A stretch of 64,000 nucleotides of DNA, taken from contig CM067082.1 in NCBI GenBank assembly GCA_034008185.1, positions 13,686,984 to 13,750,983 of the forward strand, in the 5' to 3' direction. Shown piece by piece: positions 39,367 through 50,542 of this stretch; the first letter of the stretch is position 1, and each line of letters opens with the position of its first letter. The stretch comes from Gorsachius magnificus. Lineage: Eukaryota; Chordata; Aves; Pelecaniformes; Ardeidae. The notes under the pieces are model-generated. The model saw nothing but the letters and a program-made list of their open reading frames with translations. It was not told the DNA's origin and made no database searches. The translations under genes and the position numbers were made by a program.

Positions 39367-41087
39367 AAAGAGCTAATGAACTGGCTCGGCTCTCAAGTGT
39401 TTTTCCAGGACAGAGTCCTTTTACTTCTGAGAGTTCCTTTCTGCATATTTTGGTGGTGTTGTGATGCTGGTAATAACAACACCTTGCCCAAGAGCCTGAG
39501 TAGCAAGTGCGCTTCTGCTGGAAGGTGGGTGCCTGCTTTGGCAAGATCTCGTTTTGCAGGGACCCAGGCATGTGGCGAGCAGGGCCATTTGCATGTGTGC
39601 TTCTAAGTCAGAGCTCGAGAGGGGTCTGACTAAGCCGAGCATTTCTTTCCTGGCTCCAGGACGCCCGTCTGGCATGCTCAAGATCTAGAGGATTATCAGG
39701 ACAGACCCCTCAGCCTTTTTATATTCCATTTTTCCAGTCTGGAGAGCTGGGATAGAAAGATGAGACACCGTTTACACGACACCAGTTGTGTAACACAAAC
39801 AAAACCCCCAGCCTAACAGCTTAACGATTTCTGATACGCAAATCACTAAACCCCAACATTTCCTCACTGTGATTTTACCCAATTAAGCCTCGTCTTCATT
39901 AGGGACACGGTGCCAGTCCTGCACTAGGCTGCTGGATGCTGCCTGCAGCATTGCACATCTATAAGCCAAGAGCTGCAGACAGGCGAGCTGCCCTCACTGC
40001 AGCAGGGCTGGAGGTCCCCTCGCCCGAGGGTGACCCTCCTTCCAGCACCCCACCACGCTGTACCCCATCCGCGGCTGAAGTGCCGTTCTTAATATACTTC
40101 TAACTGCAAGATTTATTGCTATATTACACCCCGACTTCTCTCTTCCCCCATGCATTAACTGGTTGCTTGGAGCTTTGCAACCTTTCGAAGAAAATGCCTT
40201 GAAAAATAAGACTGGGGAGGCTCGCGTTAAATAGGGAACTGAAAACGCATTGCTCGCTACCCCGAAAAACTAGGCCAGGCTTCTCTCGACCAAATCTCCA
40301 GGTATCTCTAAGGCAGTAACAGTTGGCACAATTCTTAAAATACGCACAGGCTGATTAAAGGCTGGCATACGGCGCTCGCTACACTTAAAAGCATTAGCGG
40401 CGAATTTTAAAATCAGACAGACACGATGATTTCTGAGAGAAACCTTCTCCCGACACAGGGCTGCTCGCTGAACCCCCTCCCTGGCTTACTCTCCCACCGC
40501 AAAACACACCTAGAGGTCACCTTGGGAAAGCCAGAGGTACCAAAGCTGGTACCAACAGAAGTACCAACACCCCGGAGGTTGGTCCAAATTCAAACCCGTG
40601 GCTGTTTCAGCGCTGAAGCAGGGTTGCAAACCCCAACCTCCTGGGGCTGCTGCCCGCCAGCCGCCATATTGCGCCTTCCCCGGGGGGCTGGGGCCCTGTG
40701 GCCTTGCCGGGGGGTGCAGCGCGGGCGGCAGAGGGGGCAGCGGAGGGCAGAGCAGGGACAACCGGCCCATGGACCTCCCTGCCGGAGGAGGCAACCGCAG
40801 AGCAGACTTTAGCACAAACACATATCCTGCCCAAACAGGACGCTGTCCCTGGGGGAATGATTCTTCCCCTGTGCGCCACCTCCCAGGCCCTCTCCTTCAT
40901 CTGCTCCCCTCATGTTAAAAAAACTTCGTGAGCGGAGTGGCGCCGAGCTCTGGCCGCCCTCCTCGCTCCGGTCAGTGACCGTGAAAAGCAGGACTGAGTA
41001 CCCAGCAAGTACCTTCCCCTCCTCTCCCTCACACCAGGGGGAAAGGAGGGCTGCTAGCCTTCCGATGCCTTCCCCACCTTCCTTTGG
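39367..41087. other. Non-coding interval with a GC-rich patch
   Basis: No coding gene is recognised. A CpG-enriched stretch at about 40610-40980 has CGCC and GCGC words and a YY1-like site (GCCGCCATATTG, 40660-40671, AATATGGCGGC on the minus strand). It is too short and too moderate to call a promoter with confidence. Confidence 0.5.
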
Positions 41088-41369
41088 ACAACAGGACGAG
41101 GGGGAATGGTTTGAAGTTGCAACAGGGCAGGTTTAGGCTAGACATTAGGAAAAACTTCTTCACAGAAAGGGTTGTCAGACTCTGGAATGGGCTGCTCAGG
41201 GATGTGGTCGAGTCCCCATCCCTGGAGGTATTTAAAAGAAGGCTAGACGAGGTGCTTAGGGACATGGTTTAGTGGTGGGATGGCGGTGCTAGGTTAACGG
41301 TTGGACTCGATGATCTTAAAGGTCTTTTCCAACCAAAACGATTCTATGATTCTATTCTATAATTCTATC
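41088..41369 (+). mobile_element. CR1 LINE 3' fragment
   Basis: It begins in the ORF2 C-terminus (frame ending ...[11 protein letters not shown] and a TAG), passes through the 3' UTR word GGTTGGACTCGATGATCTTAAAGG and ends in ATTCTATGATTCTATTCTATAATTCTATC. The sequence GACATGGTTTAGTGGTGGGATGG is shared with the fragment nested in the provirus, so both belong to one CR1 subfamily. Confidence 0.95.
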
Positions 41370-41466
41370 AAGTCTCAGAGCACACACACCCCGCCATAAT
41401 GAATTTAATATGGGAAGTGTTTTCATCCTCTTATTATGGATGAGGTAAAGCAAGACTGATATTCAT

Positions 41467-41531
41467 ATAGAATCATAGAACAGTTTGGGTTGGAAGAGAC
41501 CTTTAAAAGTCATCTAGTCCAACCCCCAACA
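41467..41531 (-). mobile_element. CR1 LINE terminal fragment
   Basis: ATAGAATCATAGAACAGTTTGGGTTGGAAGAGACC followed by TCATCTAGTCCAACCCCC is the reverse complement of a CR1 3' terminus. Only about 65 bp remain. It lies 98 bp from, and in the opposite orientation to, the CR1 at 41088. Confidence 0.9.
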
Positions 41532-42764
41532 TATATACAACCTCTCAGTGAGGGGAACAGCATCTCTGAAGTATCTCATATAGAGCAAAGTAAGTAAACA
41601 CCTCTAAATAAAGCTCAGCAAGCCTCCAAATCCAGGCAGGGTAGTTACGGCTCTCTTTAGCCTGCGTGTCTTCAAAGCAGCCTGTGAAATCGGTTGTGAC
41701 TTTGCCACTCAATTTCTTTCCTTTGCGACACTTAACGGCAACTTCCGAATAACTGGGAAGCAGCACAGCAACGTCAACCAGAACATCCTTCGCTGTCCAA
41801 AGGCAAACTGCACAGCTTGGATTTAATTTGTATTTATACGCTTGCATTTTCCAGATCAAATGTGTGGTCTAAGCAAAAACCTCAGCCAGAGTCTCTGCTG
41901 CCTTGATCCAAACTCAGCCGTGAGCTCTCACGTGTCCCGCTGAAATAATCAGGACCCCACTTGGGCCCCGAAATCCCTTTTATTTAGAGTGCTTTGCCTT
42001 ACAAGGAGCTCTGTAATGCTCTGTTCAAAGATGAACAGTGCTCAGAAATTTTATTCTTGATGGAAGCTGTGTTTAAAATCTTTTTCTACTCTCCTCAGTG
42101 GGGTTTCACATTTTGCACGTGTGACAAAGCAGTCATTGCGAGAAGCTATCAATCCTGACTGCACAAAACCACCCTAAATCTAGAGCGTCCACGGACCAAG
42201 TTTGACCCCTGGAATCAAGATGCTCAAATCTCCTCTGCTGCTAAAATAAAGGCAGAATTTGGTCCTGGAAGCTTAAGGTCGCTCCTTAGTTTGGGGCAGA
42301 GCCTAACTAGAAACCTGTCAAGTTTCTAGTCCGCACCTCAAATAGCCTTGTCAATCGGCAAGAAGCAGCCGAGGCAGAGTTTTGTTGTCAGGAAATATAA
42401 ACAAATAGCAGGCAGTGCTGCTCATCTATCTCAGGTTGGTGCATATAATTTTAATTAAAGCATTTATGTAAATACAGATGCAAATTACGTTCAGTATAGC
42501 ATCTGGCAAATTACTATCAGAGCCCTGAGGCTACTGGCAAATTATCAGCATGAGCTTTCATGATGTGAGAGTACCAAATCCAGTCTTGGTCCAGACACTG
42601 TATATTTTATTTGGCTTAAGTTGGCAGTAAAACACCATATTGGTACATACATAAGAAGTTAAATAGTCTTCCATTAGAAAAAGAGCTCTTAGGATGTAAA
42701 CCAACATCATTAAAATCAATCCTTTAGACAGCCTATGTCTAGCAAGGAAAAAAAACTCTTTCGC

Positions 42765-42985
42765 ATTTCTGCAACACCTATCAAAGGAACTCAAAGCGCC
42801 TCTGAAATGTTAATTAATCCATACACTCCCCAAGGGAGATCTATTTTAAAGATGGTTATATGGAGTCTGCATTCATCTCTCATTTGCCAAAGGCTCGCAG
42901 GAGGGAAAGCCACAGAGATCGAATCTGGACCTAGGAACCTTGATTCCCGGCTCCTCCACGTTCTCATCACAAGACCTCCCTCCCC
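42765..42985 (-). repeat. MIR-type SINE, reverse orientation
   Basis: The order AAAGCGCCTCTGAAATGTTAATTAATCC, then GGGAGATCTATTTTAAAGATGG, then GCCACAGAGATCGAATCTGGACC and a GGCTCC end follows a reverse-complemented MIR (3' end first, core, then the tRNA-like 5' part with GAATCTGGAC, the B-box side). It is nearly full length but diverged. Identified by eye. Confidence 0.65.
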
Positions 42986-44163
42986 AAAAATCACAAGAAC
43001 TCGCTCACACCAAAGAGGTGCGAACCTCTTTGGCCTAGATATCACTGCCTCAAAGTAGTGTTAACTTCAAAACCTTGTTAAAACTGCAAAGGCGATTACA
43101 TGACAAGAAAAATAAGGGAAAACAAATCACAAGGGGAGAAAAAAAACCCCCAACTTTTGAAAATTGAAGGAATCTTTAGATCACGCTGAAAGGATCTGGT
43201 CTTTGGAAAATGAAAAGCTATGACCACGATAATGTTCACAGCAGTATCAGTGTCAACTTCTGCTGATTATTCCTCCCCTCAAGGTGCACTTCCATCTTTA
43301 GGGCCTTGCAAGTGGAGATCAATTCCCCTTCTTTCAGAACCCTCCATTGAGACCAACGCTTGGGAAGAGGAAATAGCTCTTAAGGCTTAAGAGCACACTT
43401 AACTTGATCAACATCAATGATACTTAAGCACATGCTTAACACTTTCCCTGCAATACCCTTGCAAATTTCCCAGGGTATGAATTTCCCACTGGCACTGAAT
43501 GAAATGAAATCGCATTTCCAATTTAGTCAGAATGGATGCAGAAGTTGACTGGAAACAGTTGTTATTACTGGTGACAAAGAACAGGAGAAGGAAACCAGTA
43601 AGGTTTGGAGTCACGCAGGTACATTCACAGTGTGACAAAACGTGACACATACATGACATATCATTACTATGACAACATTGTTTGGAAAACATGTGTAACC
43701 GGCATTTTGTAAGCATATGGTCATACACTTCCAGTGCTCAAAATTAAAACAAAACAGAGAGACAGGAGGTAAAAGCATCAAGCCACAGACTGGCCTGTTT
43801 GCATTCCTTTGCTCTGATATCAGTTATAATGACTGCACATTCATTTAAATGCTTTGCTTATTGACTTGTTTTATTTGTCTTTAGCATTTTGCTTCCAAAA
43901 AAACCCAACCCAATAAACAGGTAAAAATAGCAAGTGTTGTTTTTGAATGTTGGGATGCTGGTGAATACCTACAGTAACGGTGAGCTCCTGGCTGCAGGGA
44001 GAGTGTGGAAGACAGGGAACAGGGAATGGAGATGTAATTAAGGACATTACACTGAGGTCCCGTCTCCTGCGATCTGCTGGAACAGGCTAAACATGAGAGC
44101 TTCATGCCCTGGGAAGCCGGGCATCCCTGCTCTCCACAGCTATGAAGAGAATTAGCACATCTA

Positions 44164-44182
44164 CCTATCTATCTATCTATCT
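44164..44182. repeat. (CTAT)n microsatellite
   Basis: Short uninterrupted CTAT repeat of about five units followed by GAATATATATG. Confidence 0.85.
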
Positions 44183-44835
44183 GAATATATATGAAACTTG
44201 CTAGAGAGCAGTAACATTTCAGGCTCCGCTCTTCCATAGCATGTTTGCAACTTGACTGTACCCTGCTCTAGCAAAATCATTTTCTGGGTCCCCTTTGCAG
44301 GATGAAAAAATGCCATGTTTCACTGGAGGGGGGGAAAAGTCTGTTACAAGAGATGAGACACTTCCCATACTTATTTTGGGAGGAAACCAAGGCAAGATCA
44401 CAGCCTTGCCATGTATTTCTTTCAAGTCAGAACCCACATTCCTTGTGGAGGCCAAGTTGTCGATCTTGATGCTTTCTTGTTGATAATCACATCTCAATAG
44501 ACTTTTATCTGATCTGAGACTTAATTGGGCAATTCCAATAGACCAAATGATTGGACTAGTTTTGCCAAAGGCAGTAACTTTAAACATACAAGCAAATAGA
44601 TAAATAAGAGACTAGCAGGTCTGACATGGCCTTTGCCATCCATCGCACTCAGTTGGCACATCCTTAAGGACCCGTTTGGAAATTGGTGCACCCTATAGCT
44701 ATACTGAGAAGATGAGCTATTCAGGTAGCAACTCATAACCCAGGGTCACTGGTGCACCAAAGGAAAAGGAGAGGCAAGAGGGTACAGTCCTAGCCAGGCT
44801 ACGGGAGAGGAGGTTTTAATCCTCTGTCTGAGTTT

Positions 44836-44898
44836 AGAATCATAGAATGTTCTGGGTTGGAAGGGACCTTTAGAGGTCATCTAGTCCAACCCCCCATG
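44836..44898 (-). mobile_element. CR1 LINE terminal fragment
   Basis: AGAATCATAGAATGTTCTGGGTTGGAAGGGACC followed by TTTAGAGGTCATCTAGTCCAACCCCC is a reversed CR1 3' end of about 63 bp. Closely similar to the fragment at 41467 but belonging to the variant with GGGACCTTTAGAGG, like the 39.3-kb copy. Confidence 0.9.
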
Positions 44899-47800
44899 TA
44901 CTTGCATAAATGGTTTTTATTCCTCAGTGCTTCTACACCTAATTCTTGTAACAAAACTTTTCTGTGTCACAAACGCTGGGATGGAAAATATGCAAGCAGA
45001 TACCAGGTGCTTATATTTTAAGAGAAATGGGATTAGATAAGAACCGATAAACCGCTCTGTTCTCTGCTTCTCCAACTGGTGGTGATGGCTGGTGATGACC
45101 TTGAGGTGTTTTTCTTGAGCAAAGAAATGTATAACTCTAAAAGTCTGGGGAGGAAGAGAGGAGCAGTATTTCACCAAACGACCTGCAGTAGCAGTGCAAC
45201 AACATAAGCTCTTGAAGGGAGCCAAGGATTAAAACTTGGTGTGGAAAAACAGAGTAGGTGGTAAAAACCCAACAGCATTATTTGTCTTTCGAGACTTGGG
45301 GGGTGAAGCTGTGCTAGGAAGAAGGAGTGGGGCTGCTCTGCTCAAGAGGTAAAGTTGTGCCTTGTTTCCTCTGTCTGCATATTTTTCCACTTTTTATTTT
45401 TGGATCTTGCAACATTATCCAGCATTAGACGGCACATAGCTAGAATAACTGCTGCCGTGCCCCGCTCCAAGGCGTGAGGGGAACACCAGAAGCACCCCGC
45501 AAAGAATGACAATGAGAGAGGACCTTCAGAATTAAAAATGTGCCTTTTTTACTGAGGAGGATCTGAAAACACTCCTTTATAAATTTACAGGCACTAAGAC
45601 TCCAGCAGCACTCTAGCAGCAGACCCACAGAACCTTGTCAAAATGCTACAGGGCAGATAGGGCTATGGCAGCAAAGCCCTGGTCTACAAGAGCCCAGCAC
45701 GAGTCCCTTGCGGGCCAGAGAAAGGGCGGCTTCTTCCCCAGCGTATGCACGCTGTGCCTTGGGGCTGTGCCAGCACGGCCGCGTCACTTGGGAATCACAC
45801 CTCTCCATGCTTTTTGGCCAGTACAGCTTTGCTAGCAGAAGTCTGCAGCGTAAGCATGGCTTAACCCCAAGCTATTTTCAGAAGATGGCGAGATGCGAGT
45901 TAACCTCCCAGCACACATTACAACCCGCGTTGTAACACAAAATTCAGCCTTTGTGCCTTTCCACACAGAGCTGCTCAGGCCACTGGAGGTGGGGACCATC
46001 GGATGCTGTCAGGTAAGTGTCAAGATGCCAATGCCATGAAATAAAAGGCTTTATAAAAAGCCTAGCAGGACAGTTTTCATTGATATGCAAACTCTAGATA
46101 AGCGCTGTTTTGGGAAAGGATTCGGCGCCCAGGATGGAGCTGTAATGCTCACGGCTTACACACTTCCCTGGAACACTGGTGTCTGTGGCCCCGTCACATC
46201 ACGTTAGCACAGAAGGACCCAACTATGTGAGCACGGCAGTGGCAAGACGACTTTGCACTCCTTAAGCCAAGGCAAGCATGAGACATAAACAACATCAGTG
46301 GGAAAAATTATAAACACACCTCAAATGACAACTAAAATCTTCTGAAAAGGCCACGTTTAGCAGGCCTTACAGGATAGCTTCATCCCAGACTCAACCAGGA
46401 TCCATTTTATTTGGCCAGCTGTTTCCCCATTTCCACCCATGAACTACAAGGCTGGGTTTGCCTTTTCTTCCTCTTAATTCTAGGCTTAGATAACATTTTC
46501 CTAAGTCAAAATTTACCATGAACCAAAGCGGCTGCTGGCTGGAGCACTCACCAATCTAAATGCACATGAAAATTTAAGCTAACACTTCCAATCCTGGATA
46601 CCCCCCTGGGGATACAAGGTGAACATGGATATAGCTAATGAACAGCTGGTTTCTACCAAAAATGCTGGAGACCCACAAGTCCCAATGAACTATCGGTACC
46701 CCATTGATCATTTAGATGCCAAGACATCACTTTAAAGGCTAGACTTTAGAAATCACTATTCATAAATGTGAGCAGTCATTTTTATCTTGACAAGACATGA
46801 GTACACTGGCAAAAAAGGAAAATGAATAATGAGTTGCAGCACCCTCCGAAACATGGTCCAGTACCCAGTCCGAAACTGTTGAAATCAGGAATCTGCCCAA
46901 GAGTGCAAACGCGCTTTTTCCTTGGAAATGTAACCCACAGCTGAGCAGCATGCAGAAGACACATCTGGAGTTTCTCTGGCTGCTGGCAGCTCTTTTAGTT
47001 CATGTTATGACACCAAGAACCAAAGCTGATGTTTCTACAGGAACCCCTCCCTCTTTCAGTTATTTTATGGGATACAGTAAGTTTCTACTTGCTGAAAAGT
47101 TAACCATCACTGTATTTTCTCACATCATTGATCCCTGATCATTGATGCCCTTGGCAGGGACAGGACACAGCTCCCAACGTTTTGAATTACGCTGGTCTTC
47201 CCTCTGCTGAGGAACAGAGACTTTGCAACATCCCTCACCTCTGATTCAACCCCAAACTCAGAGAGGAGGAACAGGGTCTGTTTTGGGGAGACTCCTCCTA
47301 ACTACCAAGGAAGAAGCAAGGAAAGAGCTCCCAAAACTTAGGCAGAGCTTCATGCCTTTGGTGGGATGAGGAGGCAGATCTTCCACAAGAACAGCTCTAC
47401 AGAGGGAGAGGCAACAGCACCACTGGTAGCTAAAACACCAACGATGATCTGCTCTGCAGCCTCCGCTGCAGCTGCCTCTGGAAGAACTGCACCAGACAAG
47501 GGACAGGGACTCAATTTCTGTACCTACCCATTTTCCAGCTTTTGGAGGAATTGCTTCAATAAAGAGTGACAGGAGTCACTGAAGATCTGGATGCTATTCT
47601 TGTAGCAGCAGTCCCAGAAGTCTCCCCCAGAGACACACCAATTTTGAGGGCAAAATCAGATGGCATTCAGCACACTGCCAGGATACTCCTGGAGATCAGT
47701 GTGACAGTGGAGTCCCACCAGCACTGGCTGCAGTCATACGGGCCACAATATGACCATGTTCTACCACCAAGTTGTGGTTACCACCAGGGTATCTCAGTAG

Positions 47801-48684
47801 GGTCTTCACCCTGTAGCAGTGTAAAATTAAGGTGTTAAGATAAACCCTTAAACACCACTTCGGTGAAGGACAGGACTTTGAAATTCTACCCTGGATTCAT
47901 CATAACTTGACTCCATCAACTAAAAGGAATGACTCCAGGAGAGAAACTAAGCATCCCTTGTGATTTGATGTGGGATAAAATATTCACACTCTGTAAGAAA
48001 TAATAATGAGAAAGTTGTACCAGGGAATGTTCTTGACACAGATCTACTTTGCCACCTGGCTCCACTCCGGCGCTATCTGCGAGTCCAGAAGCTTGAACAG
48101 CATTAAAGGTTGGTCATTCCTGACATACCCTGCATCTTCCAAACACACAGGAGCCTTTTTACACTAAAGGCCAGCTGCGTATGGAAAAGACGTTAAACTT
48201 CGTACAGATCGGTCCTTGCTCCTGGAGCCGTACCTGCTCTCTTTAAAGCATATCTCCCTACTTTACCAAAAAAAGCCTCCCACATGTATTTACACTAGTG
48301 TTTGCTCTGCAGATGGCTGTGGGAAAGAAATATAGATTTTAATCTGCCTGGCACACCACCAGCCGAGCTGCAACTGGGATTTAGTGGACAGACTCTTTAT
48401 TGCTGGTAGACGTAAGCGACGGGAAGAACACAATTTTATCTCCAAAAACTGGATGGAGGGGAAAAACAGCTTCCCTAATGCTTCTTGGTACTAGAGGGAG
48501 ATAAAACAACCAGCACCTACCCAGGGAAAGCACTACTCAGTGCACCTCTCTGCAATCATGTAGGAGCTCTGTTTGGGATGGGACGGGAACAACATGTAAC
48601 AATGGCTTCAAATGGGGCTTGGTGACTGTCCCCCTCTCTCACACTAACCAGACTTTAATCAAAAGTAGCATTACAGTTTTGGGC

Positions 48685-48880
48685 AAAACCATTTCCATCC
48701 TCTACTGGCTTCCCATTGCTTAGCTCTAGGCAAATTGTTCAACTTTTGCGCCTCAGTTTCCCCATCTGTTAAACAAGAGTAATAAAACCTCCCCTGGAGG
48801 TATCGTTTACACCTCAGCACTTGTAGAGCACCATGCAAAGGAAAGCACTACAGAAACTACAGATTATCAGTAAAGCAGCC
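48685..48880 (+). repeat. MIR-type SINE, sense orientation
   Basis: AGGCAAATTGTTCAACTTTTGCGCCTCAGTTTCCCCATCTGTTAAACAAGAGTAATAA is a clear MIR core (GGGCAAGTTACTTAACC...GCCTCAGTTTCCTCATCTGTAAAATG...AATAA). AGCACTTGTAGAGCACCATGCAAAGG continues into the MIR 3' part. Well preserved for so old a repeat. Confidence 0.8.
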
Positions 48881-49059
48881 AAGACTCTGCTAAGAAGGCA
48901 GAAGATGACACACAAGACTAGGTTAGTCTGGTTATGAATTTTACGTGTTACAGGGGGTTGCTTGGGCTAATGGCTCACCAAGGGACCAGCTGAGCCACCA
49001 GTGCCTCAGCAAACCACCAGCCCACTCGACCCCTACAGCCAGACGTGTCGCGTAAGCCA

Positions 49060-49270
49060 AAAAAAGGAGAGACGCTGCCAGCTTCTTCATATTCATGAGC
49101 TCTTTAACAATGCTCAACAAAACTTGGAGGCATGTTCTCTGCTGTTGCTCTTGCCCTTTTGCATAGCAAGCGAGTCATAAATATTTCAGGGGAAGAGTCC
49201 AGAAAATTTGCAAGATTGGTCCTAGCCTTTTACAGCATTAATGAGCAGGCCATTAATAGTTAATGAAGCA
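49060..49270. promoter_or_regulatory. Candidate conserved non-coding element
   Basis: Homeodomain-type words are packed together: CATTAATGAGC, CATTAATAGTTAATGAAGC (about 49234-49268), plus TATTCATGAGC, TTTTGCATAGCAAGC and GTCATAAATATT (a posterior-Hox-like TCATAAA). Base composition is not simple AT-rich. This is a typical look for a developmental enhancer but nothing here proves conservation. Confidence 0.3.
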
Positions 49271-50492
49271 GCTGCTGGTGATCTCAGAGGTAAAGGCAAG
49301 ACGAGAACAGCAGCGTTTGCCCATTCACTACAATGTGATCATGCGAAGGAACGACTCGATCCTTTTGTCAAACCCTCCCCATCACAGTAAGTCCCGGGAG
49401 CTGATCAAAAGACCTCCAGCAGAACCGTGCCCGACCCGTCTGCCCGGCTGCTGTCACCCAGCAGGGTTGGAGACCATTGCAAAGGGTCTGAACCGACCAT
49501 CCTGACGCTCTAGGCACATCCACGGGAGTGAAAAAGCCTCTGTCCTGCACCTTACTGAAACACCAGTGCACTGTCCCAAACACTTATCCAGGTCAGCCCA
49601 CGCAAGGCAGGCACATGTGTGCACCCTGTAGCGTACATATGTAAAAATGCCAACAAAAGAGTGGAGGCTTGGACCTTTTAAAGGTCTCAGCTGCTTGTTC
49701 AAAGCCAAATTCACAATACGATTAGGCAGCCGACTTCAAAGAACGGCCCCTGTGTTTTCAGCCTTGCATGCAGCGAGGACTCCGGCGCAAAGGTGTTTTT
49801 GCTGTACTTACTCGTTCATACCTCTGAGTTGACATCGCCCTGTCTGTACGTTCGCAGCTGGGAAAGTACGATTAGTCTTATGCCTCTCCCAGTGCAGTCA
49901 GGAATTCAATCTCACCAGTCAAACGCACTGGAGAGTGGCCCGTGTCGGTCCCGCTGCTCCTGGGAATAGTCTCCTGGATTTCAGCTCACATGACATCTGG
50001 CTTGTCACAGATGGAGCTTTTTCTGCTCGAGAGCTGATGGGGGTCTGCACAAAAAGCAAGGATTGGTAGCAGAGAGACTCCCTGAAGACCCCCAGGTGGA
50101 TAGGGACAGCCCAGACCCACCTTCTTCAACAGCAAGCCCATGAACTGAGTGGGGTTTGGATGCAATCTGAGTATCTCCCTTTCATCTAAGCGTCCCGAGC
50201 ACAGAGCGCACAAGTTGGCACTTCATCTGTTCGGGATGTAATGCTCAGAGCCGGCAGTCAAGAGCCTTGAATTCACTGGGAAGAAGAAAAGGAGAAGCTT
50301 AATTTCAAAGTTATAGTCTTAATTCCACCCTCCAAACCAGAGCTGTTAAGTAGTGCAGGAGTCAAAGGCAATTGCAGCATTGGGCCTTTTGTTAAATAAT
50401 TAACTACCATTTGCCTAATCTATCTGCAGGTACTCACTGAAGAGACAAAAAACTTCTCTATCAACACCCTACTCTCACCTAAACCATGGGCT

Positions 50493-50542
50493 TCCGGACA
50501 GGCACCTCCTGGGATGATCCGGACAGGCACCTCCTGGGATGG
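50493..50542. repeat. 25-bp tandem duplication
   Basis: TCCGGACAGGCACCTCCTGG plus GATGA is followed at once by the same 25 bp ending GATGG. The copies differ at the last base only, so the duplication is recent. Confidence 0.95.

Larger units (their letters stand above)
41532..44834. other. Non-coding DNA, possible conserved element near 42.45 kb
   Basis: No gene is recognised. A MIR copy lies at about 42.77-42.99 kb and a TCTA microsatellite at 44.16 kb. The stretch 42440-42570 is rich in ATTTTAATTAAA, ATTTATG, ATGCAAAT (42479-42486) and CAAATTA words that resemble homeodomain/POU sites, which is common in distal enhancers but also in plain AT-rich DNA. Confidence 0.5.
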
